64,000 nucleotides of DNA from Marinobacter sp. LA51 (GTDB taxonomy: Bacteria > Pseudomonadota > Gammaproteobacteria > Pseudomonadales > Oleiphilaceae). The position numbers and the translations under genes were made by a program. Positions within the stretch are counted from its first letter, which is position 1; each line of letters begins with the position of its first letter. Location of the stretch: assembly GCF_030297175.1 (NCBI RefSeq), contig NZ_AP028070.1, positions 1,488,001 to 1,552,000 on the forward strand, given 5' to 3'. Under the pieces are notes generated by a model that did not search any database, was not told the origin of the DNA, and saw nothing but the letters and a program-made list of their open reading frames with translations. Positions 9,674 to 19,588 of the stretch are shown piece after piece.

Positions 9674-12304
9674 ATGAAAACCGCTGAGTTGCGACAGGCA
9701 TTTCTCGATTATTTCAAACAGCAAGGTCACACTATTGTTTCGAGCAGTTCGCTGGTTCCGGCGGACGATCCCACGTTGCTGTTTACCAATGCGGGAATGA
9801 ACCAGTTCAAGGACGCATTCCTTGGCCGGGAGGAGCGTGACTACACCCGAGCCACCACCTCCCAGAAGTGCGTTCGTGCCGGCGGCAAGCACAACGACCT
9901 GGAAAACGTGGGCTACACCGCGCGCCATCACACCTTCTTTGAAATGCTGGGTAACTTCAGCTTTGGTGACTACTTCAAGCGCGAAGCCATCAACTACGCC
10001 TGGACCTTCCTGACCGGCGATGAGTGGCTGAAGCTGCCCAAGGAAAAGCTGTGGGTGACCGTTTACGCCGACGACGATGAAGCCTTCGATATCTGGAACC
10101 AGGAAATCGGCGTTCCGGCCGATCGCATTGTCCGCATTGGTGACAACAAGGGAGCTCGTTACGCGTCTGACAACTTCTGGCAGATGGGCGACACCGGCCC
10201 CTGTGGTCCGTGCACCGAAATCTTCTACGATCACGGCCCGGATGTGGCCGGTGGACCTCCAGGCAGTCCCGAGGAAGACGGCGACCGCTACATCGAGATC
10301 TGGAACGTGGTCTTCATGCAGTACAACCGCACCGCCGATGGCGAGATGCTGAACCTGCCCAAGCCGTCCGTAGACACCGGCATGGGGCTGGAGCGTATTA
10401 CTGCCGTGCTGCAGGGCGTGCACAGCAACTACGAGATCGATCTGTTCCAGAATCTGCTGAAAGCGGCCTCTGACGTGCTCGGTGGTGTGGATGCCAGCGA
10501 GGCCAGCCTGCGCGTGGTGGCCGACCACATTCGTTCCTGCGCCTTCCTGATTTCCGACGGCGTTATGCCCTCGAACGAAGGCCGCGGTTTTGTACTGCGT
10601 CGCATCATCCGTCGCGCTGCCCGCCACGGCAACAAGCTCGGCGCTACCCAGCCGTTCTTCTACAAGCTTGCCGGCCCCCTGGCCGACCTGATGGGCGAGG
10701 CTTACCCGCAGCTGGTCAGCAGCCTGAAGCAGGTCGAAAAGGTGTTGCTGCAGGAGGAAGAGCAGTTCGCCAAAACTCTGGACAAAGGCCTGCGCCTGCT
10801 AGAGCAGGATATCGCTGAACTGAAAAGCGAAGTAATTCCGGGCGAAACCATCTTTACTCTTTACGACACCTTCGGTTTCCCGGTCGACCTGACCAACGAC
10901 ATTGCCCGCGAGCGTGGCCTTACTCTGGATTACGAAGGCTACGAGAAAGCCATGGAAGCCCAGCGCGACCGGGCCCGCGCCGCGAGCAAGTTCGGTATCG
11001 ACTATAACGCCGCCGGGTTCAAGCTTGAAGGCAAGACCGAATTCACCGGTTACGACCACATCGACGGCCATGAGCGCATTCGTGCTGTGATTGTCGGTGG
11101 CGAAGAAAAGAATGCCGAGGCTGGTGACGAGGCTGTTGTGGTGCTGGAGCGCACACCGTTTTACGCCGAATCCGGTGGTCAAGTGGGTGACACGGGTCTG
11201 CTGACCTGGAGCGGTGGCCGTTTCAAGGTTACCGACACCCGCAAGGAAGGCGATAACCACCTTCACGTAGGCACGCTGATTGAAGGTGAGCTGTTCCCAG
11301 GCCTGGAAGTGGATGCGCGCATTGATCACGCCCGTCGTGAGCGCACCAAGCGCAATCACTCCGCCACGCATTTGCTGCACGCGGCACTGCGCAAGATTCT
11401 TGGTGAACACGTGAACCAGAAAGGCTCACTGGTGGACCCGGACAAACTGCGTTTCGATTTCTCGCACTTCGAGCCAGTTACACCAGAGCAGCTGACTGAG
11501 ATCGAGCGCAAGGTGAATGAGCTGATTCTCGATAACACCCCGGTACAAACCGAAATCACGGATATGGAACAGGCCCAGGAAAAAGGTGCCATGGCTCTGT
11601 TCGGTGAGAAATACGGTGACACCGTGCGAGTGCTGAGCATGGGCACCGACAACTACTCGGTGGAACTGTGCGGCGGCACCCACGTTGGTCGCACCGGTGA
11701 CATCGGCCTGTTCCGCATCACTTCGGAAAGCGGCATCTCCTCTGGCGTTCGCCGTATCGAAGCAGTGACTGGCATGGGTGCACTGGAATGGGTGGACAGC
11801 ACCGAACGTACCCTGCGCGAGACCGCCGGCCTGGTTCGGGCGACCCGCGACACGGTCGTTGAGAAAGTGCAGCAAACCCTGGATCGCAGTCGTCAGCTCG
11901 AGAAAGAAGTGGATGCTCTGAAGGGCAAGCTGGCAAGTTCCGCCGGCAGTGACCTGGCGGGCTCTGCTATCGAGGTGGCCGGGCTGAAACTGGTGGCTTC
12001 CGAAATGGAAGGCGCCGATCGCAAAGCCCTGATGGAAACCGCCGATCAGCTTAAGAACAAGCTGGGTGAGGGCGTGGTTGTGCTGGCCAGTGTGGAAGAC
12101 GGCAAGGTCACGCTGGTGGCTGGTGTGACCAAGTCCGCGACCAGCAAGATCAAGGCCGGTGACCTGATGAAGCACCTGGCCGCTCAGGTCGATGGCAAAG
12201 GCGGTGGCCGACCCGATATGGCCCAGGGCGGCGGTAGTGATCCGAGCAAGCTTGCGGACGCGCTGGCCGGAGTTCCTGCCTGGATTGAACAAAATATAGC
12301 ATGA
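9674..12304 (+). CDS. alaS: Alanine--tRNA ligase
   Basis: This 876-residue class II synthetase charges tRNA-Ala. The catalytic core starts with [17 protein letters not shown] and contains the conserved NAGMNQFKD and [17 protein letters not shown] segments. The editing domain has the zinc motif HSATHLLH and CGGTH, which remove mischarged Ser and Gly. The C-Ala domain ends the protein, with a Gly-rich stretch near [13 protein letters not shown] chose the ATG at 9674; the upstream-extended frame adds 68 residues unlike the family. It begins the alaS-lysC-csrA-tRNA run known from Pseudomonas and relatives. Confidence 0.97.
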   Translation: MKTAELRQAFLDYFKQQGHTIVSSSSLVPADDPTLLFTNAGMNQFKDAFLGREERDYTRATTSQKCVRAGGKHNDLENVGYTARHHTFFEMLGNFSFGDYFKREAINYAWTFLTGDEWLKLPKEKLWVTVYADDDEAFDIWNQEIGVPADRIVRIGDNKGARYASDNFWQMGDTGPCGPCTEIFYDHGPDVAGGPPGSPEEDGDRYIEIWNVVFMQYNRTADGEMLNLPKPSVDTGMGLERITAVLQGVHSNYEIDLFQNLLKAASDVLGGVDASEASLRVVADHIRSCAFLISDGVMPSNEGRGFVLRRIIRRAARHGNKLGATQPFFYKLAGPLADLMGEAYPQLVSSLKQVEKVLLQEEEQFAKTLDKGLRLLEQDIAELKSEVIPGETIFTLYDTFGFPVDLTNDIARERGLTLDYEGYEKAMEAQRDRARAASKFGIDYNAAGFKLEGKTEFTGYDHIDGHERIRAVIVGGEEKNAEAGDEAVVVLERTPFYAESGGQVGDTGLLTWSGGRFKVTDTRKEGDNHLHVGTLIEGELFPGLEVDARIDHARRERTKRNHSATHLLHAALRKILGEHVNQKGSLVDPDKLRFDFSHFEPVTPEQLTEIERKVNELILDNTPVQTEITDMEQAQEKGAMALFGEKYGDTVRVLSMGTDNYSVELCGGTHVGRTGDIGLFRITSESGISSGVRRIEAVTGMGALEWVDSTERTLRETAGLVRATRDTVVEKVQQTLDRSRQLEKEVDALKGKLASSAGSDLAGSAIEVAGLKLVASEMEGADRKALMETADQLKNKLGEGVVVLASVEDGKVTLVAGVTKSATSKIKAGDLMKHLAAQVDGKGGGRPDMAQGGGSDPSKLADALAGVPAWIEQNIA

Positions 12305-12363
12305 GCAACTGTTTGTAAGGTGGGCTAGGAGGTTATACTCCTGCTCGCTTGCTCTTGAGACTG

Positions 12364-12380
12364 GCGAGGCGTTGCCTCGC
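12364..12380 (+). other. Hairpin in the lysC leader
   Basis: GCGAGGC (12364-12370) pairs perfectly with GCCTCGC (12374-12380) across a 3-nt loop, about 30 nt before lysC. There is no U-tract, so it is not a classic terminator. Its position between alaS and lysC makes a leader or mRNA-processing role possible. Upstream, AGGAGGTTATACTCCT (near 12329) is a short palindrome that includes a possible -10. Confidence 0.45.
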
Positions 12381-12412
12381 TGTGAGTCCCCGTTTCGGAT
12401 ATTGGGAAGAAA

Positions 12413-13651
12413 ATGGCTCTGTTGGTTCAGAAATTTGGTGGCACCTCGGTTGGCACGACCGAGCGTATTGAAGCGGTTGCGGAGAAGGTCGCCCGCTTTC
12501 GAAAGGAAGGTCATGATGTAGTGGTGGTGGTTTCCGCTATGAGCGGTGAAACCAACCGGTTGATTGGTCTGGCCAGCAACATCATGGAGGAGCCGACGCC
12601 CCGGGAGATGGACGTGCTGGTGTCCACCGGCGAGCAGGTTACTATTGCCTTACTTTCGATGGCTTTGCAGAAGCGAGGTTGCGCAGCCCGTTCTTACACC
12701 GGCTCTCAGGTGCGGATCGTTACCGACAGCACCCACACCAAGGCGCGCATCAAGCAGATTGATGAGCAGCGCATGCGCGAAGACCTGGACTCAGGCCGGG
12801 TAGTGGTCGTGGCCGGGTTTCAGGGCATCGATGAGTGCGGCAACATTACCACGCTTGGTCGTGGCGGATCAGACACCACGGCGGTTGCCCTGGCAGCAGC
12901 ACTGAAGGCAGACGAGTGTCAGATCTATACGGATGTGGACGGTGTGTACACCACCGATCCGCGAGTGGTCGACAGCGCCCGACGGCTGGATCGCATCACC
13001 TTCGAAGAAATGATTGAGATGGCGAGTCTGGGGTCCAAGGTTCTCCAGATTCGATCAGTCGAATTTGCAGGCAAATACAACGTTCCATTACGGGTTCTTT
13101 CCAGCTTCCAGGAAGGGGAAGGTACCCTGATCACTTTTGAGGATGAAAACGTCATGGAGCAACCGGTTGTTTCTGGCATCGCCTTTAACCGCGACGAAGC
13201 AAAACTGACCATCGCCGGCGTTCCTGATACGCCGGGGAGTGCGCTGCGCATTCTGAAGCCGGTGAGTAATGCTAATATTGAAGTAGACATGATCGTTCAG
13301 AACGTGGGTGAAGATAACAAAACCGCGTTTACCTTCACCGTGCACCGCAACGATTTCAAGCGCGCGAAGGAAGTTCTGCAGGGTGTTGCAGATGAGTTGG
13401 GCGCGCGCGAAGTCAGCGGTGACAGCAAGATTGCGAAGGTCAGCATTGTGGGTGTTGGCATGCGTTCTCACGCTGGCGTTGCCACGCGGATGTTTGAGGC
13501 GTTGTCTAACGAGGGTATCAATATTCAGATGATCTCCACGTCAGAAATCAAGATTTCCGTGGTGATCGATGAGAAGTATCTCGAGCTGGCGGTTCGCGCT
13601 CTGCACAGTGAGTTTGAACTGGATAAGCTTGCGGTGAAGGAAGAAGGTTGA
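12413..13651 (+). CDS. lysC: Aspartate kinase
   Basis: This 412-residue aspartokinase phosphorylates aspartate, the first step to lysine, threonine, methionine and diaminopimelate. It starts with [13 protein letters not shown], the ATP-binding signature, and has the [15 protein letters not shown] substrate loop near residue 145. Two ACT domains follow (from about residue 265), the site of lysine and threonine feedback in this class; the helix with [14 protein letters not shown] ends the second. Length matches the lysine/threonine-sensitive single-function type of Pseudomonas. Sitting between alaS and csrA is the conserved pseudomonad-type order. Confidence 0.96.
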   Translation: MALLVQKFGGTSVGTTERIEAVAEKVARFRKEGHDVVVVVSAMSGETNRLIGLASNIMEEPTPREMDVLVSTGEQVTIALLSMALQKRGCAARSYTGSQVRIVTDSTHTKARIKQIDEQRMREDLDSGRVVVVAGFQGIDECGNITTLGRGGSDTTAVALAAALKADECQIYTDVDGVYTTDPRVVDSARRLDRITFEEMIEMASLGSKVLQIRSVEFAGKYNVPLRVLSSFQEGEGTLITFEDENVMEQPVVSGIAFNRDEAKLTIAGVPDTPGSALRILKPVSNANIEVDMIVQNVGEDNKTAFTFTVHRNDFKRAKEVLQGVADELGAREVSGDSKIAKVSIVGVGMRSHAGVATRMFEALSNEGINIQMISTSEIKISVVIDEKYLELAVRALHSEFELDKLAVKEEG

Positions 13652-13694
13652 AGGGGCAGTTGCCAGTTTTCAGTGGCAGGCCTAGTTAATAAGA

Positions 13695-13711
13695 GGCTCA
13701 TTTTCTGAGCC
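13695..13711 (+). other. Hairpin downstream of lysC
   Basis: GGCTCA (13695-13700) pairs with TGAGCC (13706-13711) over a 5-nt loop, 43 nt after the lysC stop. It has no U-run, so it may be a weak terminator or a 3' end-protecting structure ahead of csrA. Confidence 0.4.
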
Positions 13712-13747
13712 CGAGGCGAAGTGCAGCCGTATAAGTGGTTGTGCGTC

Positions 13748-13776
13748 TTTAGGGCAGAACGTGACCTCGCTATAAA
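13748..13776 (+). promoter_or_regulatory. Candidate promoter for csrA
   Basis: TTTAGG (13748-13753) and TATAAA (13771-13776) are spaced by 17 nt, giving a start about 60 nt upstream of csrA. The -10 is good and the -35 weak. The leader holds GGATAGGGAGTAAGGGA just before the ATG; its GGA triplets could bind CsrA itself, as in known csrA autoregulation. Confidence 0.5.
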
Positions 13777-13839
13777 ATACAGGTATATCAAGAACAACCA
13801 TTTGTCGGAACAGGTAGCTCTGGATAGGGAGTAAGGGAT

Positions 13840-14037
13840 ATGTTGATTTTGACTCGCCGAGTTGGCGAAACCCTGATGGTCGGTGACGAAATCACAGTCA
13901 CTGTCCTGGGGGTGAAGGGGAATCAGGTGCGCATTGGCGTTAACGCGCCTAAAGAAGTTGCGGTTCACCGGGAAGAAATCTATCAGCGTATACAGTCGGA
14001 GAAGGGCTCTGAGGAGCCAGAACCGGGCAACAGCTGA
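13840..14037 (+). CDS. csrA: Carbon storage regulator CsrA
   Basis: This 65-residue RNA-binding protein dimerises and binds GGA motifs in mRNA leaders to control translation and stability, affecting carbon storage, motility and biofilm. The start [16 protein letters not shown] and the segment [18 protein letters not shown] with the RNA-contacting arginines are near-invariant. It follows lysC and precedes tRNA-Ser and tRNA-Arg genes, as in Pseudomonas and E. coli. A strong terminator lies 6 nt after the stop. Confidence 0.98.
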   Translation: MLILTRRVGETLMVGDEITVTVLGVKGNQVRIGVNAPKEVAVHREEIYQRIQSEKGSEEPEPGNS

Positions 14038-14042
14038 AAGAG

Positions 14043-14078
14043 AAAAAGCCGTTCGAGGGAAACCTGAGCGGCTTTTTT
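14043..14078 (+). terminator. Rho-independent terminator after csrA
   Basis: AAAAAGCCG (14043-14051) pairs with CGGCTTTTT (14069-14077), with partial pairing continuing inside, followed by T residues. It separates csrA from the tRNA genes. Confidence 0.85.
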
Positions 14079-14140
14079 ATTTTCTCGGCAAATCGGGATC
14101 AAAAAAAGTCGTGTCAACCCTATGAAAACAGAAATCTTAT

Positions 14141-14154
14141 GGTAGTATACGCCC
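14141..14154 (+). promoter_or_regulatory. Candidate -10 and discriminator of the tRNA promoter
   Basis: GGTAGTATACGCCC contains a -10 (TAGTAT) and a GC-rich discriminator, placed about 10 nt before tRNA-Ser. Such discriminators are typical of stringently controlled stable-RNA promoters. The identical 14-mer occurs upstream of dbpA (15835-15848). The -35 is not clear. Confidence 0.5.
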
Positions 14155-14163
14155 CGTTCTCAA

Positions 14164-14255
<92 letters not shown>

Positions 14256-14316
14256 TTCCTATTTTGGAAAGGAGAACAGGTTGACGTAGCACTCAACCAC
14301 AGCAAGTGATGAATGC

Positions 14317-14393
14317 GCGGCTGTAGCTCAGCTGGATAGAGTACCTGGCTACGAACCAGGCGGTCGGAGGTTCGAATCCTCCCAGCCGCGCCA
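14317..14393 (+). tRNA. tRNA-Arg (anticodon ACG), copy 1
   Basis: This 77-nt tRNA has acceptor stem GCGGCTG/CAGCCGC, D arm AGCTCAGCTGGATAGAGT, and an anticodon loop with ACG, whose A34 would be converted to inosine by TadA. The T loop is TTCGAAT and CCA is encoded. It is identical over all 77 nt to copy 2, which begins 27 nt later. Confidence 0.97.
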
Positions 14394-14420
14394 CTTCTTC
14401 AACAACTTGCCCCGTTTTAA

Positions 14421-14497
14421 GCGGCTGTAGCTCAGCTGGATAGAGTACCTGGCTACGAACCAGGCGGTCGGAGGTTCGAATCCTCCCAGCCGCGCCA
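14421..14497 (+). tRNA. tRNA-Arg (anticodon ACG), copy 2
   Basis: An exact duplicate of the preceding tRNA-Arg, with encoded CCA at 14495-14497. The two copies and tRNA-Ser probably form one transcript ending at the terminator at 14506-14534. Confidence 0.97.
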
Positions 14498-14505
14498 TAT
14501 TAAAT

Positions 14506-14534
14506 AAAAAACCCCGCGAAGTGCGGGGTTTTTT
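14506..14534. terminator. Bidirectional terminator after the tRNA cluster
   Basis: A 12-bp perfect stem (14506-14517 with 14523-14534) has a 5-nt loop, with A and T runs on either side. It can stop both the tRNA transcript and the convergent CHRD gene. Confidence 0.92.
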
Positions 14535-14557
14535 ATTGCCTGCCGAAAAGTCCCGGC

Positions 14558-15058
14558 TTACATGCCGTGAGGGCCCATCAGCTGGCCGCGTACCGCGCCC
14601 TTTGGAAATTCGGGGTTGTGCACGTTGATGTAGAAGTCTGACGGATTCTCCAGGATGCGCTGAACGATGCCAGCTTCGCCGGTGGGGAACTTGCCTTCCT
14701 CGCCTTCGGTCAGGCAATCAGCGGCGTCACCGTCTTCCGGCCCTGCCAGCGCTGCCACTGGAGCGCCGTTCATGCCTTTGCCCGCTTCATGGATATGGGC
14801 GGCCATGCCTTCCTTGACCGGTACGGTCTGGATGTTTTCTACCTGCACTACGTAGCACAAAGTGGTGGGATCGCCGTCGATACCGAATACGTGGGCGTAG
14901 CCCTTACCGTCGCTGTCACCGGCGGAGCCGACCATCTCCGCACCGCTCAATTTGGCGTCGAGTACGTGGTTGGTGTGACCCGCGTGGGCGGCAGAGGCGA
15001 AGCCAAGTGTTGTTGAAAGTGCTGTAGCAATCAGGGCTTTTGTTGTCTGTTTATGCAT
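14558..15058 (-). CDS. Secreted CHRD domain protein
   Basis: This 166-residue exported protein has a signal peptide (MHKQTTKALIATALSTTLGF, cleavage after AAHA near residue 26). The single CHRD domain was first described in chordin; here LDAKLSGAEMVGSAGDSDGKG begins it and the HIHEAG, YINVHNPEFPKGAVRGQL end motifs close it. CHRD proteins in bacteria have no settled role. Two Cys (CYVV and DCLT) could form a disulfide. It is a lone gene, convergent with the tRNA cluster. Confidence 0.85.
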   Translation of the reverse strand: MHKQTTKALIATALSTTLGFASAAHAGHTNHVLDAKLSGAEMVGSAGDSDGKGYAHVFGIDGDPTTLCYVVQVENIQTVPVKEGMAAHIHEAGKGMNGAPVAALAGPEDGDAADCLTEGEEGKFPTGEAGIVQRILENPSDFYINVHNPEFPKGAVRGQLMGPHGM

Positions 15059-15234
15059 GTTGTATCTCCTTTACGATTCCGCAATAAGGTATCTGTAGCA
15101 GTAAAAGCAATAGACTGCCTAAGAAATGCGTTTATGCGATGAAAAAAGTTGCAGGCGGGCGAAAAAAAATCTGCAGGATCGGGTTAGAGTAAAAGCATGG
15201 GGTAAGCCATTGGCTGGCAGCTTACCCCGGGTGA

Positions 15235-15771
15235 TCACCACATCAGGTCATCAGGGATCTCATAGCCGGCATACGGGTCGTCCTCACCGGTATCATCGGT
15301 TTTCCGGTCATGCAGGACCACGACGGCGGATTCGTCACGCTCCTGGATTTTCCGGGCCACCCCTTCTGCAACCAGTTCGTAGTTGTCATTCACGAACACA
15401 ATGGCCAGTCGGCCTCGAGACAGCTGGTCCACCATGGTGTCGTCGACAAAGATCTTCTTGATCTTCTTGTCGTGCACAAACTGGTACGAGGTTTCGCCCC
15501 GGCTGCGGTCCAGGCGGTTGGTGCTCACCAGTTGGCGGATCTGAGCCTGGACGGCCTTCTTCTCGGCTTCTTGCTGGCGCTGCCGGTTTAGTTCGCGGTC
15601 TCGTTCGGCTTTTTCATCGCGGGCCTTGCGTGCCCGAATCTCGGCCTCGTTTTCCTGCACTGCACCCTTGGGCTGGGCCTTGCGCTTCTTGCGTTTTTCG
15701 GTGCGAATGGCTTTGGCCTTTTTCTCGTCGGCCAGGCCGGCTTTCAGTAGCTGATCCTGCAGGGAAGGCAT
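15235..15771 (-). CDS. DUF2058 (YaiL-like) nucleic-acid-associated protein
   Basis: This 178-residue cytoplasmic protein matches DUF2058/YaiL. The N-terminus MPSLQDQLLKAGLADEKKAK is diagnostic, followed by a very basic KRKKRKAQPKG tract and a long charged helix to about residue 95. The C-terminal globular part includes RGETSYQFVHDKKIKKIFV. The family is annotated as nucleoprotein- or polynucleotide-associated; molecular function is not established. It is divergent from dbpA, an RNA helicase gene, across about 130 nt. Confidence 0.85.
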   Translation of the reverse strand: MPSLQDQLLKAGLADEKKAKAIRTEKRKKRKAQPKGAVQENEAEIRARKARDEKAERDRELNRQRQQEAEKKAVQAQIRQLVSTNRLDRSRGETSYQFVHDKKIKKIFVDDTMVDQLSRGRLAIVFVNDNYELVAEGVARKIQERDESAVVVLHDRKTDDTGEDDPYAGYEIPDDLMW

Positions 15772-15834
15772 TAGTAACTCCTCGTAGCTCCCGGTAACTC
15801 AGTTAATTGGTGACAAACTCTGGTATCCTGATGC

Positions 15835-15848
15835 GGTAGTATACGCCC
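15835..15848 (+). promoter_or_regulatory. Candidate -10 and discriminator upstream of dbpA
   Basis: GGTAGTATACGCCC, identical to the 14-mer before tRNA-Ser, lies about 50 nt upstream of dbpA. It holds a -10 (TAGTAT) and a GC-rich discriminator, suggesting growth-rate-linked expression of this ribosome-assembly helicase. This is inference from sequence identity. Confidence 0.45.
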
Positions 15849-15899
15849 TCACTAATGTGCCTCCACAATTCGCAGCCCCCGATTTCAGGATTTTCCCGT

Positions 15900-17273
15900 A
15901 TGCCTTCCTTTAAAGAGTTTGGTCTTTCCCCGGCTATGGCCTCCAACCTGGAGCAGCTTGGATTCGAGCAGCCTACCGAAATTCAGGCGAAAGCCTTGCC
16001 CCCATGCCTGGCGAAAAAGGATGTCATTGCCTTGGCTCAAACCGGCAGCGGCAAGACTGCAGCCTTCGGAATTGGTCTGATCGAGCACCTGAATCTGCGT
16101 CTGTTTGCGGTTCAGGGCCTGGTGCTGTGCCCGACCCGTGAACTGGCGGATCAGGTGGCCAAGGCGCTCCGGGAGCTTGCACGCGCCCGCGATAACGTAA
16201 AGATCCTGACCCTGTGCGGTGGGGTATCGATTGGGCCGCAGATTGGCTCCTTGAGCCACGGCGCTCACATCGTGGTGGGCACGCCCGGGCGTATTCAGGA
16301 TCACCTGCGCAAGGGAACCCTGAACCTGGACCGGGTAAATACTGTGGTTCTGGATGAAGCAGACCGAATGCTGGACATGGGCTTCGAAGAGGCCATGGAA
16401 GATATTCTCGGGCAGACGCCCGATTCCCGTCAGACCCTGATGTTCTCAGCCACTTGGCCTGAGACGATTCGCGCGCTCAGTGGCCGCTATCAGCGCGAAC
16501 CAGAGGACGTTCGGGCCGAGGCCAAGAAGGGCAATCCCGACATCCAGGAGCTGTTCTACGAAATCGCCCCGGGCTCTGCCCAGGATGCGGTGATGGCGCT
16601 GTTGTCTGAGCGGCAGCCGACTTCCTGCATCGTGTTTTGCGCCATGAAGCAGCAGTGCGACGAGCTGGCTGAGGCGCTGCGGCAGAGCGGGTTCTCCGCA
16701 CTGGCGTTGCACGGTGACCTGGAGCAGCGGGACCGCGACAGCGTGCTGGTTCGCTTTGGCAATCAAAGCTGTTCGGTGCTGGTGGCGACGGATGTGGCAG
16801 CCCGGGGCCTGGATATCAAATCCCTGCCGCTGGTGATTAACGCCGAGCCAGCCCGTGATAGCGAAGTGCATACCCATCGGGTAGGGCGCACTGGGCGAGC
16901 GGGCGAGCAGGGCCTGGCGGTGACCTTCTGCACACCCTCCAAGGGCCACAAGATCAACCGTCTGGAGTCAGATCGTGGCCAGGCAGTGGAGTGGGGTAAT
17001 TCCGAGGCGCTGATGGCGGTCCCGCTGAAGCCGTTGGAGCCCGCCATGACAACCCTGTGCATCGCCGGCGGCCGCAAAGAGAAAATTCGCCCGGGGGATG
17101 TTCTGGGTGCCCTGACAGGCGAAGCCGGGATTCCGGGGAAGGCAGTCGGGAAAATCGACCTGTTCGATTTCCAGTGTTTTGTGGCCGTCGAAAGAAGTGT
17201 TGCTGCCAAGGCGCTGAAGCGACTCGAAAGTGGGCGAATCAAAGGCCGGAAAATACGTGTTCGATATGCGTGA
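15900..17273 (+). CDS. dbpA: ATP-dependent RNA helicase DbpA
   Basis: This 457-residue DEAD-box helicase acts in assembly of the 50S subunit, recruited to hairpin 92 of 23S rRNA. Motifs in order: Q motif (GFEQPTEIQAKALP), Walker A AQTGSGKTAA, DEAD as VVLDEADRM, SAT as FSATWP, and HRVGRTGRAG. The last about 75 residues form the DbpA RNA-binding domain, closing with GRKIRVRYA, which separates it from other DEAD-box proteins. The ATG at 15900 gives MPSFKEFGLSP; the longer frame has no ribosome site. Confidence 0.95.
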   Translation: MPSFKEFGLSPAMASNLEQLGFEQPTEIQAKALPPCLAKKDVIALAQTGSGKTAAFGIGLIEHLNLRLFAVQGLVLCPTRELADQVAKALRELARARDNVKILTLCGGVSIGPQIGSLSHGAHIVVGTPGRIQDHLRKGTLNLDRVNTVVLDEADRMLDMGFEEAMEDILGQTPDSRQTLMFSATWPETIRALSGRYQREPEDVRAEAKKGNPDIQELFYEIAPGSAQDAVMALLSERQPTSCIVFCAMKQQCDELAEALRQSGFSALALHGDLEQRDRDSVLVRFGNQSCSVLVATDVAARGLDIKSLPLVINAEPARDSEVHTHRVGRTGRAGEQGLAVTFCTPSKGHKINRLESDRGQAVEWGNSEALMAVPLKPLEPAMTTLCIAGGRKEKIRPGDVLGALTGEAGIPGKAVGKIDLFDFQCFVAVERSVAAKALKRLESGRIKGRKIRVRYA

Positions 17274-17497
17274 AATGGGGCGTAGTGGCGTCCGTTAACG
17301 AGGTGTGGAACTCAGGTGAGCGGCTCGGAAACCCCGTATAGTAATTCGCATTTAGGTTGCTCATGGCCGGCTAAAACGGTAAATTACGCAGGATTTTGCC
17401 TCCCGAACCGCCTGTGTGTGGCCTAAGACTTTAGTGGAACTGGTCTAACCAGGCAAATCGGGGAAATCAACAAACCAGAAACAGGTAGCTATTCGAT

Positions 17498-17749
17498 ATG
17501 AATGACCTGATGTCACAAGCCGTGGATCTGATGATTGCCGGCATGGGATTTGTGTTTGCATTCCTGGTAGTGCTGGTATTCGCAACGCTGCTCATGTCCA
17601 AGCTGGTCGCTCGGTTTGCGCCGCCAGAGCCGGCAACCCCGGCAAAAACACCACGTGCCAAGCCCAAGGCGCCTGCGTCGGTTGATCCGGACACCGCCGA
17701 GGCCATCAAGAAGGCAATTGGACAATTCCGGTCACGCCACAAGAAGTGA
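17498..17749 (+). CDS. oadG: Oxaloacetate decarboxylase gamma subunit
   Basis: This 83-residue protein has one N-terminal membrane helix (residues 11-31: [20 protein letters not shown]), a Pro/Ala-rich linker, and a basic C-terminus. This is the plan of the gamma subunit, which anchors the alpha subunit to the membrane in the sodium-pumping oxaloacetate decarboxylase. It starts oadG-oadA-oadB. A 224-nt gene-free stretch precedes it, in which I see no clear promoter. Confidence 0.88.
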   Translation: MNDLMSQAVDLMIAGMGFVFAFLVVLVFATLLMSKLVARFAPPEPATPAKTPRAKPKAPASVDPDTAEAIKKAIGQFRSRHKK

Positions 17750-17789
17750 CCTGGTAAAAGATAGAACCTTTAAACAGAAGGCTGACACG

Positions 17790-19574
17790 ATGACTGACAC
17801 AAAGAAACCGCTGGGGATTACGGACGTTATCCTGCGTGACGCCCACCAGTCCCTGCTTGCTACACGCATGCGGCTTGATGACATGCTGCCCATTGCCGAG
17901 AAACTCGACAAGGTTGGTTTCTGGTCTTTGGAATCCTGGGGCGGAGCTACCTTCGACTCCTGCATCCGTTACCTGGGCGAAGACCCCTGGGAGCGCATTC
18001 GTGAACTGAAAAAGGCCATGCCCAACACCCAACAGCAAATGCTGCTGCGTGGCCAGAACCTGCTGGGTTACCGTCACTACGCGGACGATGTGGTCGACCG
18101 TTTCTGTGAGCGTGCTGCCGAGAACGGCGTAGACGTGTTCCGGATTTTCGACGCAATGAACGATCCGCGTAACCTGGACCGTGCCATCAAGGCCGTTCGC
18201 AAGACCGGCAAGCATGCCCAGGGCACCATCGCCTACACCACCAGCCCCGTACACACCGTCGACATGTGGGTTGAAATGGCGAAAGAAGTTGCCGACATGG
18301 GCGCGGACTCCATCGCCATCAAGGACATGGCCGGCATTCTGAAGCCGTACGTGGCTTACGATCTGGTCAGCCGTCTGAAGAAAGAGCTGGATATCCCCAT
18401 CCACATGCAGTGCCACGCCACCACCGGCATGTCTACCGCTACCGCCATCAAGGCCGCGGAAGCTGGTATCGATAACGTGGACACCGCGATCTCTTCCATG
18501 AGCATGACCTATGGCCACTCGCCCACCGAGGCGGTTGTTGCCATCCTGGAAGGCACAGACCGTGATACCGGCCTGGACCTGACCCTGCTTGAAGAAATCG
18601 CCAGCTACTTCCGCCAGGTGCGTAAGAAGTACGCGAAGTTTGAAGGCAGCCTGCGTGGCACCGATTCCCGCATCTTGATTGCTCAGGTTCCGGGCGGCAT
18701 GCTGACCAACATGGAAAACCAGCTGCGTGAGCAGAACGCGAGCGACAAGTTCGATCAGGTTCTGGATGAGATTCCCAAGGTTCGCGAAGACCTTGGCTTC
18801 ATCCCGCTGGTCACTCCGACCTCTCAGATTGTAGGTACCCAGGCGGTACTGAACGTTCTGACCGGCGAGCGTTACAAGTCCATCTCCAAGGAAACCTCTG
18901 CCATCCTGAAGGGTGAGTACGGCGCTGCACCGGCTCCCATGAACAAGGAGCTGCAGGACCGCGTTCTGGATGGCAAGGAAGTGATGACCTGTCGTCCGGC
19001 GGATGTACTTGAGCCAGAAATGGACAAGCTGACCGACGAGCTGAAGAAGCTGGCAGACGAGAAGGGCATCAGGCTGGCTGATAATGTCGAGGACGACGTG
19101 CTGACCTATGCACTGTTCCCGCAGATCGGCCTGAAGTTCCTTGAGAACCGTGACAACCCGGATGCGTTTGAGCCAGTGCCGAGCGCTGACGATGTTGCAC
19201 CTGCCAAGAAGGCTGCTGGTCCCGAGACTTACACCGTCGATGTTAACGGCAAGAAGTATGTGGTTGCTGTATCTGAAGGTGGTGAAATCACCCAGATCCA
19301 GGGCGAGGGCGGCGCAGCCTCTGCTCCGGCCGCAGCTTCTGCTGCACCTGCTGCAGGTGAAGGTGAGCCGGTTGTTGCGCCTCTGGGCGGTAACATCTTC
19401 AAGGTTCAGGTTTCCCCGGGCGATGTTGTCGAAGAAGGCGATGTGCTGATTATCCTCGAAGCCATGAAGATGGAAACCGAGGTTCGCGCACCCAAGGCCG
19501 GTACTATCGGCGAAGTCTTCATCAAGGTCGGTGACGCCGTCTCTCCTGATGATGAAATGCTGACAATCGCATAA
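17790..19574 (+). CDS. oadA: Oxaloacetate decarboxylase alpha subunit
   Basis: This 594-residue protein carries the carboxyltransferase domain (from [17 protein letters not shown], residues about 8-270; metal site with [10 protein letters not shown]), a PYC/OADA middle domain, an Ala/Pro-rich linker near residues 510-525, and a C-terminal biotinyl domain with EAMKMETEV, the lysine being biotinylated. It transfers CO2 from oxaloacetate to biotin. OadB then decarboxylates carboxybiotin and pumps Na+ out. The ATG at 17790 gives the family N-terminus; a longer frame would run through oadG. Confidence 0.96.
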   Translation: MTDTKKPLGITDVILRDAHQSLLATRMRLDDMLPIAEKLDKVGFWSLESWGGATFDSCIRYLGEDPWERIRELKKAMPNTQQQMLLRGQNLLGYRHYADDVVDRFCERAAENGVDVFRIFDAMNDPRNLDRAIKAVRKTGKHAQGTIAYTTSPVHTVDMWVEMAKEVADMGADSIAIKDMAGILKPYVAYDLVSRLKKELDIPIHMQCHATTGMSTATAIKAAEAGIDNVDTAISSMSMTYGHSPTEAVVAILEGTDRDTGLDLTLLEEIASYFRQVRKKYAKFEGSLRGTDSRILIAQVPGGMLTNMENQLREQNASDKFDQVLDEIPKVREDLGFIPLVTPTSQIVGTQAVLNVLTGERYKSISKETSAILKGEYGAAPAPMNKELQDRVLDGKEVMTCRPADVLEPEMDKLTDELKKLADEKGIRLADNVEDDVLTYALFPQIGLKFLENRDNPDAFEPVPSADDVAPAKKAAGPETYTVDVNGKKYVVAVSEGGEITQIQGEGGAASAPAAASAAPAAGEGEPVVAPLGGNIFKVQVSPGDVVEEGDVLIILEAMKMETEVRAPKAGTIGEVFIKVGDAVSPDDEMLTIA

Positions 19575-19588
19575 AGGGCCAGCATTCC

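Noticed and set aside
9479..10627. Long frame antisense to the 5' part of alaS
   Set aside because: Shadow of alaS; no ribosome site and no family match.
12305..12412. Lysine riboswitch upstream of lysC
   Set aside because: The region is only 108 nt, shorter than the roughly 170-nt lysine aptamer, and lacks its conserved helices.
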